DNA of 19,043 bases from Akkermansia muciniphila (lineage in GTDB: Bacteria > Verrucomicrobiota > Verrucomicrobiia > Limisphaerales > UBA9464): the NCBI GenBank assembly GCA_945873715.1, contig CAMCFL010000007.1, positions 1 to 19,043 on the forward strand, in the 5' to 3' direction. Position numbers and translations under genes: made by a program. The notes under the pieces were generated by a model that was not told where the DNA came from, did no database searches, and was given only the letters and a program-made list of their open reading frames with translations. This document shows positions 8,296 through 15,290 of the stretch, piece by piece (the stretch's first letter is position 1; the number at the start of each line of letters is the position of its first letter).

Positions 8296-10014
8296 ATGCC
8301 CCACTTCAGAACCAGCGCGAACGTTCCTCCGTCGAAGAGATCGACTTTCGAGTCCATTTTCCTCTACGGCCTCCTCAGCGTTTTCACGCTGGCAGGTCTG
8401 GTCGTCCTTGGACTCTCAATCCGGGAACTGAACCAGGGCCGGCCGAACGGGTGGGGTGGCCTGGGCTTCGCCTGTGTCTGGCTGCTGGGCTGTGCGGTCG
8501 CCCTTTGGCTCCTGATCCGGTCGAACCGGAAAGCGGCGGGCAATGACTCCGACTTCGGCCCTTTTCAAGCTCGCAGGCCAGGCCCGAGGGAAGAGCGGAT
8601 CCGCGGATCCACCGGCGCAAACAGCCTGCTCGTCATCGTCATCGGTCTTGTCTTCGCCGGAGGTGGCCTCGCCTGTCTCATTGGCTCCCTCCGGAGCGTA
8701 AACATGGAGGGGCGGAACATCGGCATCGTGGTGGGCTCCGTGTTCCTCGCGCTTGGACTCCTCTTCCTCACCGGGGGGATCATGTCCGTGGTTCATCGAC
8801 GGAAATTCGGAATGGCCTCGCTCCGCCTCTCCGGACCCGCTGCACGCATCGGGGGCCGCCTCGCCGGGGTGCTCGATGTCCCCAAGGGCGTCCTCACCGA
8901 CGACCGCTTCAAGCTCCGCCTGACGTGCTCCCGCATCACCGTCACCCGTCAGGGCGGCAGCGACAGTTCGGATTCTGAGTCGCGTGAATCGCTGTGGACG
9001 GGCGAGGAGATCCTGCGGCCGGCAGGGAAACGGCCCGGTGGCCGCATGGAACTCCCCTTTGCCTTCGTTCTTCCCGCAGGTTTGCCCCAGTCGCGCGAAG
9101 CCAGCCCCCGGATCGAATGGTGCGTCAACGTGACCGCCTCCGTCCCGGGATTGGACTTCCGCGAGTCGTTCCCGCTGCAGGTATCCGACGGCGCTGATGC
9201 CGAGCCCTTCGCGACGGACGAGAGCCGTCTTCCGATCCGGGGCGAGTCCATCCACCCGACGGGCAGCACTCCCTTTCAGGCCGAACCCGATTGGGCGGCG
9301 GGCAGGATCGAAGCGGACCGGCGGGTGGGCCCGGTGTGGCCCGGGATGGCGGGCATCGGGATCGTTCCGCTGGGGGCAGCGGGTTTGCTGGCCGCGGTGC
9401 CGAACGTCGCCCGTCGCCTGCGGCAGATCGTTTCCGCCCTGGTCCTGATCGTCGTGGTGGCCCTCATCGCCTCGGCGTTCACCCGGGGTCACGGGCTGGA
9501 TTCTCTCGACTCCATTCTCGCGACGCTCCCCAGGCTGCAAAATGTCTGGATCTGGGTGGCGGCCCCGGTGGGCGGATGCTTCGTCGTGGCCGTTGGACTG
9601 ACGACATGGCATCGGCAGTGGCACCTGCACCGCTTCGGCATCTCCTTCCTGCGCCTGGCCATCCTGCCGGTACAGGCGGGCTCGACGATGAAAGGCACCC
9701 TCGAGATCCCGCGCTCCGTCGTCCCCAGGGGCGGGTTCTCCTTCCGACTCCTCCGGACCCGGACCCGTTGGTTTGGCGGCCACCTTTTCGGTCCCGCGGC
9801 GGAGACCGGCTGGACGGGAGACTGGATCACCTTTCAGGGCTCCGACCGGGGGGACGCATCCACGGAAGTTCCCTTCGCACTGCCGGTCCCGGCCCAACTA
9901 CCCGAATCCGGCCGGGGCGAAGCCCCCTGGCACTGGTACGTCGAGGTGTCGGCAGCAGTCCCCGGTCTCGACTACATCGCGCGGTTCATCGTGCCGGTGC
10001 AGCCCGCCCGGTAA
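8296..10014 (+). CDS. Membrane protein of unknown function with two tandem membrane/beta-sandwich modules
   Basis: I do not recognise a named family. With the ATG at 8296 the product is 572 residues; an in-frame start at 8245 would add 17 residues of non-membrane character and is less likely. Predicted membrane segments lie at about 21-41, 56-74, 110-130, 142-165, then 351-369, 377-395 and 417-437. After the first helix group comes a soluble beta-rich part (about 170-297), and a matching one follows the second group (about 447-568). The halves align: RKFGMASLRL with HRFGISFLRL, GGRLAGVLDVPKGVL with GSTMKGTLEIPRSVV, ELPFAFVLPAGLP with EVPFALPVPAQLP, and VNVTASVPGLDF with VEVSAAVPGLDY. This shows an internal duplication. 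The soluble parts could be arrestin-like beta-sandwiches, which is a guess. Confidence 0.8.
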   Translation: MPHFRTSANVPPSKRSTFESIFLYGLLSVFTLAGLVVLGLSIRELNQGRPNGWGGLGFACVWLLGCAVALWLLIRSNRKAAGNDSDFGPFQARRPGPREERIRGSTGANSLLVIVIGLVFAGGGLACLIGSLRSVNMEGRNIGIVVGSVFLALGLLFLTGGIMSVVHRRKFGMASLRLSGPAARIGGRLAGVLDVPKGVLTDDRFKLRLTCSRITVTRQGGSDSSDSESRESLWTGEEILRPAGKRPGGRMELPFAFVLPAGLPQSREASPRIEWCVNVTASVPGLDFRESFPLQVSDGADAEPFATDESRLPIRGESIHPTGSTPFQAEPDWAAGRIEADRRVGPVWPGMAGIGIVPLGAAGLLAAVPNVARRLRQIVSALVLIVVVALIASAFTRGHGLDSLDSILATLPRLQNVWIWVAAPVGGCFVVAVGLTTWHRQWHLHRFGISFLRLAILPVQAGSTMKGTLEIPRSVVPRGGFSFRLLRTRTRWFGGHLFGPAAETGWTGDWITFQGSDRGDASTEVPFALPVPAQLPESGRGEAPWHWYVEVSAAVPGLDYIARFIVPVQPAR

Positions 10015-10089
10015 ATCGATGCAGCACGCTGGGTGGCCAGGCCGGCCGGACCCACCTTTGGAACACGGCGGTCCCTGCGCTCCCCCGCC

Positions 10090-10203
10090 GGGTGCATCCT
10101 GAGTTTGTCATGCGTGTAGGCCGCCTGCCCTCAGGCGGCGATGGGAAAACGCCCGCTGAGGGCAGCGGGCCTACATCCATGACAACAAACTCAAGAGGCA
10201 CCC
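10090..10203. repeat. Dispersed palindromic element, copy A
   Basis: An element of about 114 bases. Outer arms begin GGGTGC and include TGAGTTTG on the left, mirrored by CAAACTCA...GCACCC on the right, with an inner GTAGG/CCTAC pair. Inside are two small hairpins: CCGCCTG-CCCT-CAGGCGG (10121-10138) and CCCGCTG-AGGG-CAGCGGG (10152-10169). A second full copy in opposite orientation lies at 15164-15276, and a split copy at 14075-14308. Confidence 0.85.
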
Positions 10204-10537
10204 CGATGGTTCTCCCCTAGGGTTGACGGTTCAGGTCGCTGGCTACCTCCGCTTCGCGAGACATCAAATAGTAAACAATATAGACGCGACCCCATTGGAA
10301 CGGTTCGGACGCCGGAGGCGTCCCGGAATGGAGCCGGCGGTCGCTCGACCGCCGGTCTGCAGATCCACCCCCATCGACCCCGGATGGGTCGCGCCAACCC
10401 AAATGCGGACCCCAGGTTTGACCGCGGTGACGGACACAATCCCACAAACCGGATTCTCCCGCATAGATGCAGAGGCGCGGAGAAACCCAGTACCGGCGGG
10501 CCGCCAGTACCCCCGGGTCAGAGGCGAGCACGAGGCC
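10204..10537. repeat. Gap filled with palindromes between converging genes
   Basis: I see no credible gene here. The stretch contains GACGCC-GGA-GGCGTC (10308-10322), the 10-base stem CCGGCGGTCG-CT-CGACCGCCGG (10334-10355), and possible outer arms GACGCGACCCC (from about 10283) against GGGTCGCGC (about 10387). Near the end of comM, GTACCGGCGGGCCGCC (10490-10505) forms a near-palindrome with AGTAC, and the same 16 bases recur at 15141-15156. The gap lies between the 3' ends of the membrane protein gene and comM. Confidence 0.6.
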
Positions 10538-12061
10538 TCACCCCCACAACTGCCGGTCGAGGCTCCGGAATCCGATCGCCTCCGAAATGTCCTGGGCTCC
10601 CACGTCGGCCCGGCCATCCAGATCGGCCAGGGTGCGGGACACCTTGAGGATGCGGTCATAGGCCCGGGCCGAAAGGTTCATGTCGTTCATCGCGGCCTTG
10701 AGCAGTTGATGGGTGGATTCGTCGAGTCGGACGAACTCCCGGAGTTCGCGGGGGCCCATGCGGGCATTGCAACTGACCGCGCGTCCGTGGAACCGGACCC
10801 TCTGATGGTTGCGCGCCTCGATCACCCTTTGTCGGACGATCGCGCTGGCTTCGCCCGGACGCGCCCGGGACATGTCGGCGAACTTCACCGCCGGCACTTC
10901 GACGTGCAGATCGACCCGGTCGAGCAGCGGCCCGGAGATCCGTCCGAGATAGGCGGCGATCTCGCGCGGCGACGAGCGGCTTTCATGCGGCATCTTCCCG
11001 TCGGGCGATGGGTTCATGGCGGCGATCAGCGTGAACTGGGCGGGAAAGGTGATGGTTCCGGCCGCCCGCGAGATGGTGACCCTGCCCTCCTCCAACGGCT
11101 GGCGCAGGGTCTCCAGGACCGAGCGCTTGAACTCGGGAAGTTCATCGAGGAAGAGGACGCCGTGGTGCGCGAGCGAGATCTCGCCGGGAGTCGGATGGGC
11201 ATTGCCGCCGAGAAGTCCGGCGTCCGAAGCGGTATGATGCGGGGACCGGAACGGACGTCGGGTGATCAACGCCTGGCCCGCGGTCATCAGGCCACAGATG
11301 GAATGGATCTTGGTGGTCTCGAGCGCCTCGGGGAGCGTGAGGGGCGGCAGGATGGTGGGCAGCCGTTTGGCAAGCATGCTCTTCCCCGAGCCCGGCGGCC
11401 CGATCAACAGCAGGTTGTGTCCCCCCGCCGCCGCCACTTCGAGGGCGCGCTTGGCGGATTCCTGTCCGCGCACATCCGCGAGGTCGATGTCATCGGGGGA
11501 AGTCGATTCGAACAGGGCGTCCAGATCCACGCGCACCGGATCAATCGGATGGTTGCCCTCCAGCCAGAGGCCGGCCTCGCGCAGGTTGCGGACGGGAATG
11601 ACATCCAGGCCACGGACGACGGCGGCCTCGGCGGCGTTGGCCTCGGGGACGAGCAGTGCGCGACAACCGGACGCCAGCGCCCGCACGGCAATGGGCAGGA
11701 CGCCTTTCACCGGTCGGACCGCGCCGGTGAGCGCGAGCTCGCCCACCACCATCACACCATCCATGACACGGGCCTCGATCTGTTCGCTGGCGGCGAGGAT
11801 CCCGAGGGCGATGGGGAGATCAAAACTGGGTCCTTCCTTGCGGATGTCGGCAGGGGCGAGGTTCACCATCACGCGACCCATGGGGAAGTGATAGGCGGAG
11901 TTGAGAAGCGCGGTCAGGACGCGATGAGAAGATTCCTTCACGGCGGCATCGGGGAGGCCGACCACGGTGATCTTGGTCTCGCCATAACCGACGTCGACTT
12001 CGACCTCGATGGGAACGGCATCAATGCCAACGACGGCGGCGGATTGGGTTTGGGCCAGCAC
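10538..12061 (-). CDS. comM: ComM/YifB-family Mg-chelatase-like AAA+ ATPase
   Basis: A 507-residue product, normal for the family. I chose the GTG at 12061 because it gives (M)LAQTQSAAVVGIDAVPIEVEVD, the family start; the frame runs on upstream only through repeat DNA (GSLATGNWALPQGTGNWQL). Domains: Lon-protease-like N-terminal part (1-190) with VGLPDAAVKES and VNLAPADIRKEG; AAA+ part with Walker A GPPGSGKS (221-228) and Walker B GVLFLDELPE (301-310); and Mg-chelatase C-terminal part from about 400, including LSARAYDRILKVSRTLADL. ComM is a hexameric helicase that drives branch migration of incoming DNA during natural transformation, as shown in Vibrio. Here the cysteine cluster usual after MNP is replaced by MNPSPDGKMPHESRSSPRE, so the metal site is absent. 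Confidence 0.93.
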   Translation of the reverse strand: MLAQTQSAAVVGIDAVPIEVEVDVGYGETKITVVGLPDAAVKESSHRVLTALLNSAYHFPMGRVMVNLAPADIRKEGPSFDLPIALGILAASEQIEARVMDGVMVVGELALTGAVRPVKGVLPIAVRALASGCRALLVPEANAAEAAVVRGLDVIPVRNLREAGLWLEGNHPIDPVRVDLDALFESTSPDDIDLADVRGQESAKRALEVAAAGGHNLLLIGPPGSGKSMLAKRLPTILPPLTLPEALETTKIHSICGLMTAGQALITRRPFRSPHHTASDAGLLGGNAHPTPGEISLAHHGVLFLDELPEFKRSVLETLRQPLEEGRVTISRAAGTITFPAQFTLIAAMNPSPDGKMPHESRSSPREIAAYLGRISGPLLDRVDLHVEVPAVKFADMSRARPGEASAIVRQRVIEARNHQRVRFHGRAVSCNARMGPRELREFVRLDESTHQLLKAAMNDMNLSARAYDRILKVSRTLADLDGRADVGAQDISEAIGFRSLDRQLWG

Positions 12062-12410
12062 GACGGCCAAGTTGGTCGACGGATCCGGGGTGGGCAAGGG
12101 GGGCGCAGAGGAGTTCCCAGTTGCCAGTTGCCAGTTGCCAGTCCCCTGCGGGAGAGCCCAGTTGCCAGTCGCCAGTGAGCCCGTCGCCCGTTCCTGGGCG
12201 CATCGTGGAACTTGCCCCCAAATCCTCAAACGGTGCCGGGAAAGGCCTGGGCGCGCGGCCGTCCCCGGCCGCTCGGGCGTCGGAAGGGACGAGGCGGGCG
12301 AGGACGACCGCGGTCCCAGGAGGCGCTGGCCACTGGCACCTGGGCTCTGGGAACCCATATTCCGGACGCGACAGGTGAGGGCGGCCTGGGGGAAGGTCCT
12401 GGGAATCCCC
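12062..12410. repeat. Repeat-rich gap between divergent comM and lactate permease genes
   Basis: No gene is visible. From 12116 there are tandem CCAGTTG units (a 7-base period, about 3.5 copies). A second block, GAGCCCAGTTGCCAGTCGCCAG less its last bases (12154-12175), pairs with 12326-12347 at 20 of 22 positions, so it forms outer arms around the element at 12246-12320. Promoters for both divergent genes must lie here or inside the repeats, but I cannot pick convincing -35/-10 boxes. Confidence 0.65.
12246..12320. repeat. GC-rich palindromic element, copy 1
   Basis: The element runs from CCTGGG to CCCAGG and contains GGCCG-TCCC-CGGCC and the motif CGGGCGAGGACG. Its reverse complement matches 18516-18588, where GGGCGTCCTCGCCCGCCTCG and AAGCGGCCGGGGACGGCC occur in the same order. 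The two copies are therefore one dispersed family in opposite orientation. Confidence 0.75.
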
Positions 12411-14060
12411 ATGATCTGGTCGCAGAATTACGATCCCTTCGGTGCCCAATGGCTTTCCACGGCGGTGGCGGCCATTCCGGTGGTGGTGTTGCTCGGGTTG
12501 GTGGCGCTGGGTCATATCCGGGTCTGGATGGCGGCCTTGCTGGGATTGGCGACGGCGTTGGCCGTGGCGCTGTTCGCCTTTCGGATGCCGGCCAGTGCCG
12601 CCTTCGGATCCGCCCTGTACGGCGCAGGGTACGGGCTGTTCCCCATTGGATGGATCGTACTGAACGTGATGTTCCTGCACACGTTGACCGTGCAATCCGG
12701 TCGATTCGAACGGCTGCGGACGCAGCTCACCCGACTGGCCCCGGACCGTCGGGTCCAACTCATCCTGGTGGCCTATGCCTTCGGCGGATTCATCGAAGGC
12801 TCCGCGGGGTTCGGCGCTCCGGTGGCGATCACGGCGGCGATGCTCATGCAGCTTGGATTCGCGCCCATCCGCGCCTCGGCCATGGCCCTGCTGGCCAACA
12901 CCGCACCAGTGGCGTTCGGATCGGTGGGGATTCCCATCACCACCCTGGCGCAGGTGACGGGTCTCGACGTGCTGGAGCTGTCGAAGATGGCCGGGCGTCA
13001 GCTCCCGGTCTTCTCGCTGCTGATCCCGTTCTGGATCGTGGTGGCCTATGGTGGTTGGCGGGCGTTGGCCGGCGTCTGGCCGGCGGCGCTGGTCGCCGGT
13101 GGAAGCTTTGCCTCGGTGCAATTCCTGGTCTCGAACTTCCACGGTCCCTGGCTGGTGGACACCGCGGCCGGGCTCACCTGCATTGCCAGTCTCGTCCTGC
13201 TGCTGCGCTTCTGGCGGCCCCGCGACCAATGGACGCCTCCGGAAGAAGCCCGACCGGATCCGGCCCCAGCCGTCGATGCGAAGAGCACCGAAGCCCCGCC
13301 CGCGCCAGCGCCGGCCCTCACTCCGACCACCGGCAATCCGTGGGTGCCGTGGCTGTTGCTGGCCGGGGTGCTCTTCCTGTGGGGCGTGCCAGCGGTGAAG
13401 AAGTCCCTGGACGGAATCTCCGCCCCGAGCTTTCCCGTGGTGGGCCTGCATCAACAGGTGGTCCGGGTCCCGCCCGTGGTCGAGGCGATCGCGGCCAAGC
13501 CGGAGGAAGCCCTGTTCAAGCTGAACTGGGTCTCGGCCACCGGCAGCGGGATCCTGCTGGCGGGAATCATCGCCGGATTCTGGATGGGATTCAGCCCGCG
13601 GGAGATGATCCGCACCTACGCCGCCACGGCGATGCGCGTGCGCGGTTCACTCGTGACCATCGCCGCGATGCTGGCGCTCGGGAACGTCACCAAATACTCC
13701 GGGGCCGACGCCACCCTCGGTCTGGCGCTGGCGGGAACCGGACCGCTCTATCCCTTCTTCGGCACCCTGCTCGGATGGCTGGGCGTGGCACTGACGGGAT
13801 CCGACACCGCGTCCAACGTGCTGTTCGGCGGGTTGCAGAAGATCACCTCGCAACAACTCGGCCTCAATCCCTACCTCATGTGCGCGGCGAACAGCGTGGG
13901 CGGCGTGATGGGCAAGATGATCGATGCGCAGAGCATCGTGGTGGCGGGTGTGGCCACCCGGGTGCACGGCCAGGAAGGAAAGATCCTCCGTGCGGTGTTC
14001 GGCCACAGCATCGCCCTCGCCGCGCTGGTCGGCCTGCTGGTCACCGCCATGGCGCAGTGA
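12411..14060 (+). CDS. lldP: L-lactate permease (LctP/LldP family)
   Basis: A 549-residue polytopic membrane protein, about the normal length of the lactate permease family (TC 2.A.14), which imports lactate, and often glycolate, with protons. The ATG at 12411 gives MIWSQNYDPFG, the characteristic N-terminus; GGAAGG lies 14 bases upstream. Family signatures are GGFIEGSAGFGAPVAITAA, ALLANTAPVAFGSVGIPI, LTGSDTASNVLFGGLQ and AANSVGGVMGKMIDAQSI. A Pro/Ala-rich hydrophilic loop of about 35 residues (near 270-306, PDPAPAVDAKSTEAPPAP) separates the two halves. No lactate dehydrogenase (lldD or lutABC) lies next to it in this window. The next gene on the same strand, a dehydrogenase, is 300 bases away across a repeat-filled gap, so co-transcription is uncertain. 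Confidence 0.93.
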   Translation: MIWSQNYDPFGAQWLSTAVAAIPVVVLLGLVALGHIRVWMAALLGLATALAVALFAFRMPASAAFGSALYGAGYGLFPIGWIVLNVMFLHTLTVQSGRFERLRTQLTRLAPDRRVQLILVAYAFGGFIEGSAGFGAPVAITAAMLMQLGFAPIRASAMALLANTAPVAFGSVGIPITTLAQVTGLDVLELSKMAGRQLPVFSLLIPFWIVVAYGGWRALAGVWPAALVAGGSFASVQFLVSNFHGPWLVDTAAGLTCIASLVLLLRFWRPRDQWTPPEEARPDPAPAVDAKSTEAPPAPAPALTPTTGNPWVPWLLLAGVLFLWGVPAVKKSLDGISAPSFPVVGLHQQVVRVPPVVEAIAAKPEEALFKLNWVSATGSGILLAGIIAGFWMGFSPREMIRTYAATAMRVRGSLVTIAAMLALGNVTKYSGADATLGLALAGTGPLYPFFGTLLGWLGVALTGSDTASNVLFGGLQKITSQQLGLNPYLMCAANSVGGVMGKMIDAQSIVVAGVATRVHGQEGKILRAVFGHSIALAALVGLLVTAMAQ

Positions 14061-14074
14061 GCGGGACGCGGCAC

Positions 14075-14120
14075 TGTAGGCCCGCTGCCCTCAGCGGGCG
14101 TCGCCCGATCGCCGCCTGAG
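14075..14120. repeat. Dispersed palindromic element, copy B, left part
   Basis: TGTAGGCCCGCTGCCCTCAG and what follows match the reverse complement of copy A, with hairpin CCCGCTG-CCCT-CAGCGGG (14081-14098). Similarity stops after GCCGCCTGAG at 14120. It starts 15 bases after the permease stop, so the hairpin could help end that transcript. Confidence 0.75.
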
Positions 14121-14128
14121 CCGGAATT

Positions 14129-14256
14129 CTCACGCGAAGGCGCGAAGGCGCGAAGAAGCACGGGCTTTTGGTTCTGAAAAGCGCCACCACCCGGTGAACG
14201 ATCCCAGCCGAGGGTGTCTTCCGAGTATCCACCTTCTCTTCGCGGCTTCGCGTGAG
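14129..14256. repeat. CACGCGAAG inverted repeat
   Basis: The left arm 14129-14147 (CTCACGCGAAGGCGCGAAG) pairs with the right arm 14238-14256 at 18 of 19 positions. The left side holds three GCGAAG units in tandem. The element lies between the two parts of copy B and appears nested in it. Confidence 0.75.
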
Positions 14257-14286
14257 CTTTTGCCTCCGACACAACTGAATCGTTCA

Positions 14287-14308
14287 GCCTGGGGACAGGC
14301 GGCCTACA
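14287..14308. repeat. Dispersed palindromic element, copy B, right remnant
   Basis: GCCTGGGGACAGGCGGCCTA (followed by CA) resembles the right inner hairpin and closing arm of copy C (GCCTGAGGGCAGGCGGCCTA). It is the piece missing from copy B at 14120. GCCTGAG/GCCTGGG occurs at both broken ends. Confidence 0.6.
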
Positions 14309-14360
14309 AACCTCGGATTTTAAGGTTCAGATCGTTCGCTCTCCGTTCCAGAATCACCCC

Positions 14361-15131
14361 ATGTCTTTCTCCCTCGCTTCAAAGGTGGCCCTGGTCACCG
14401 GTGCCGGTTCCGGGATTGGCGAGGCCATCGCCCTGCGCTTCGCGCGGGCCGGTGCCCTGGTCTGGGCCGCCGACGTCAACGAAGACGCCGCCCGGAATAC
14501 CATTCGCCTCATCCGCGAAGGCGGGGGCGAAGGGGAAGCCCTCCGCCTCGACGTCACGAGCGACGCCGATTTCGTCGCTGCCCTGGCCCGCGTGCCCATC
14601 GTTGATGTCCTGGTGGCCAACGCCGGCATTGGTCACGTCGGGACCGTGCTCACCACTTCCGTGGCCGACTTTGAACGGATCCTGTCGGTCAACGTCGTCG
14701 GAGTGTTACGCACGCTGAAGACCTGGATGCCGGGGATGGTGGAGCGGAAGCGGGGTGCCGTGGTGATAACGGGATCCACAGCCGGGCTCGAAGGGTTGGT
14801 GGACCGATTCGCCTACACCGCCAGCAAGCATGCCGTGGTCGGCATGATGCGATGTGCCGCACTCGACCACGCCACCTCGGGGGTCCGGGTCAACGCCGTC
14901 TGCCCGGGCCGGGTGGAAACCCCCTTCGTGAAAGCCCGGCTCCGGGAATACCCCGATCCCGAAGCCGCCTACCGGGAAATGGCCTCCACCCAGGCCCAGC
15001 GTCGGATGGGAACGCCCGAGGAGATCGCCAACGCGGCGCTGTTCCTGGCCAGCGACGAGGCCAGCTTCATCACCGGGGCGGCCCTGGCAGTCGATGGAGG
15101 TTGGACCGCGGGGATGTTTCCGCAGAAGTAG
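14361..15131 (+). CDS. Short-chain dehydrogenase/reductase, NAD-type
   Basis: A 256-residue classical SDR. The Rossmann motif is TGAGSGIG (13-20). Asp38 at the end of the second strand (AADVN) favours NAD over NADP. NAG is at 87-89, Asn111 at the helix-4 position, and the catalytic Ser139, Tyr152 and Lys156 (YTASK) are all present with normal spacing. The C-terminal part (ETPFVKARLREYPDPEAAYR, RMGTPEEIANAALFLASDEA, VDGGWTAGMF) resembles the group holding 2-keto-3-deoxy-L-fuconate dehydrogenases and BDH2-like hydroxybutyrate dehydrogenases, but the substrate cannot be settled by eye. The ATG start is fixed by the SDR N-terminus; no clear Shine-Dalgarno sequence is seen. It lies downstream of the lactate permease and converges with the SPFH genes. 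Confidence 0.93.
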   Translation: MSFSLASKVALVTGAGSGIGEAIALRFARAGALVWAADVNEDAARNTIRLIREGGGEGEALRLDVTSDADFVAALARVPIVDVLVANAGIGHVGTVLTTSVADFERILSVNVVGVLRTLKTWMPGMVERKRGAVVITGSTAGLEGLVDRFAYTASKHAVVGMMRCAALDHATSGVRVNAVCPGRVETPFVKARLREYPDPEAAYREMASTQAQRRMGTPEEIANAALFLASDEASFITGAALAVDGGWTAGMFPQK

Positions 15132-15163
15132 GATTGCTCCGTACCGGCGGGCCGCCGGCACCC

Positions 15164-15276
15164 GGGAGCATCTTGAGTTTGTTGTTACGTTTGTAGGCCT
15201 GCTGACCTCAGCGGGCGCTTTCACATCGCCGCCTGAGGGCAGGCGGCCTACATCCGTGACAAGCTCGAGAGGCACC
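15164..15276. repeat. Dispersed palindromic element, copy C
   Basis: A full copy in reverse orientation to copy A. Left arm pieces are GGGAGC and TTGAGTTTG; the inner hairpins are CCTGCTG-ACCT-CAGCGGG (15198-15215) and CCGCCTG-AGGG-CAGGCGG (15229-15246); it closes with GGCCTACATCC and GAGAGGCACC. It fills the space between the converging dehydrogenase and SPFH genes and could act as a two-way transcript end. Confidence 0.85.
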
Positions 15277-15290
15277 CCCGGCACCCCCGT

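Noticed and set aside
8416..9897. Minus-strand frame of 493 codons opposite the duplicated membrane protein
   Set aside because: It is hydrophilic and low in complexity; the plus strand has coherent helices and a duplication instead.
10223..12178. Long open frame on the plus strand, 651 codons
   Set aside because: It is antisense to comM, whose protein is conserved over its full length; the translation has no recognisable domain.
12116..12180. CRISPR-like tandem array
   Set aside because: The units are 7 bases with no spacers; it is a simple tandem repeat.
12062..12412. 117-codon N-terminal extension of ComM
   Set aside because: It encodes repeat DNA (GSLATGNWALPQGTGNWQL); family alignment begins at the GTG at 12061.
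12212..14119. Long plus-strand frame overlapping the permease
   Set aside because: It is a frame shadow of the permease, rich in Arg, Gly and His, with no domain.
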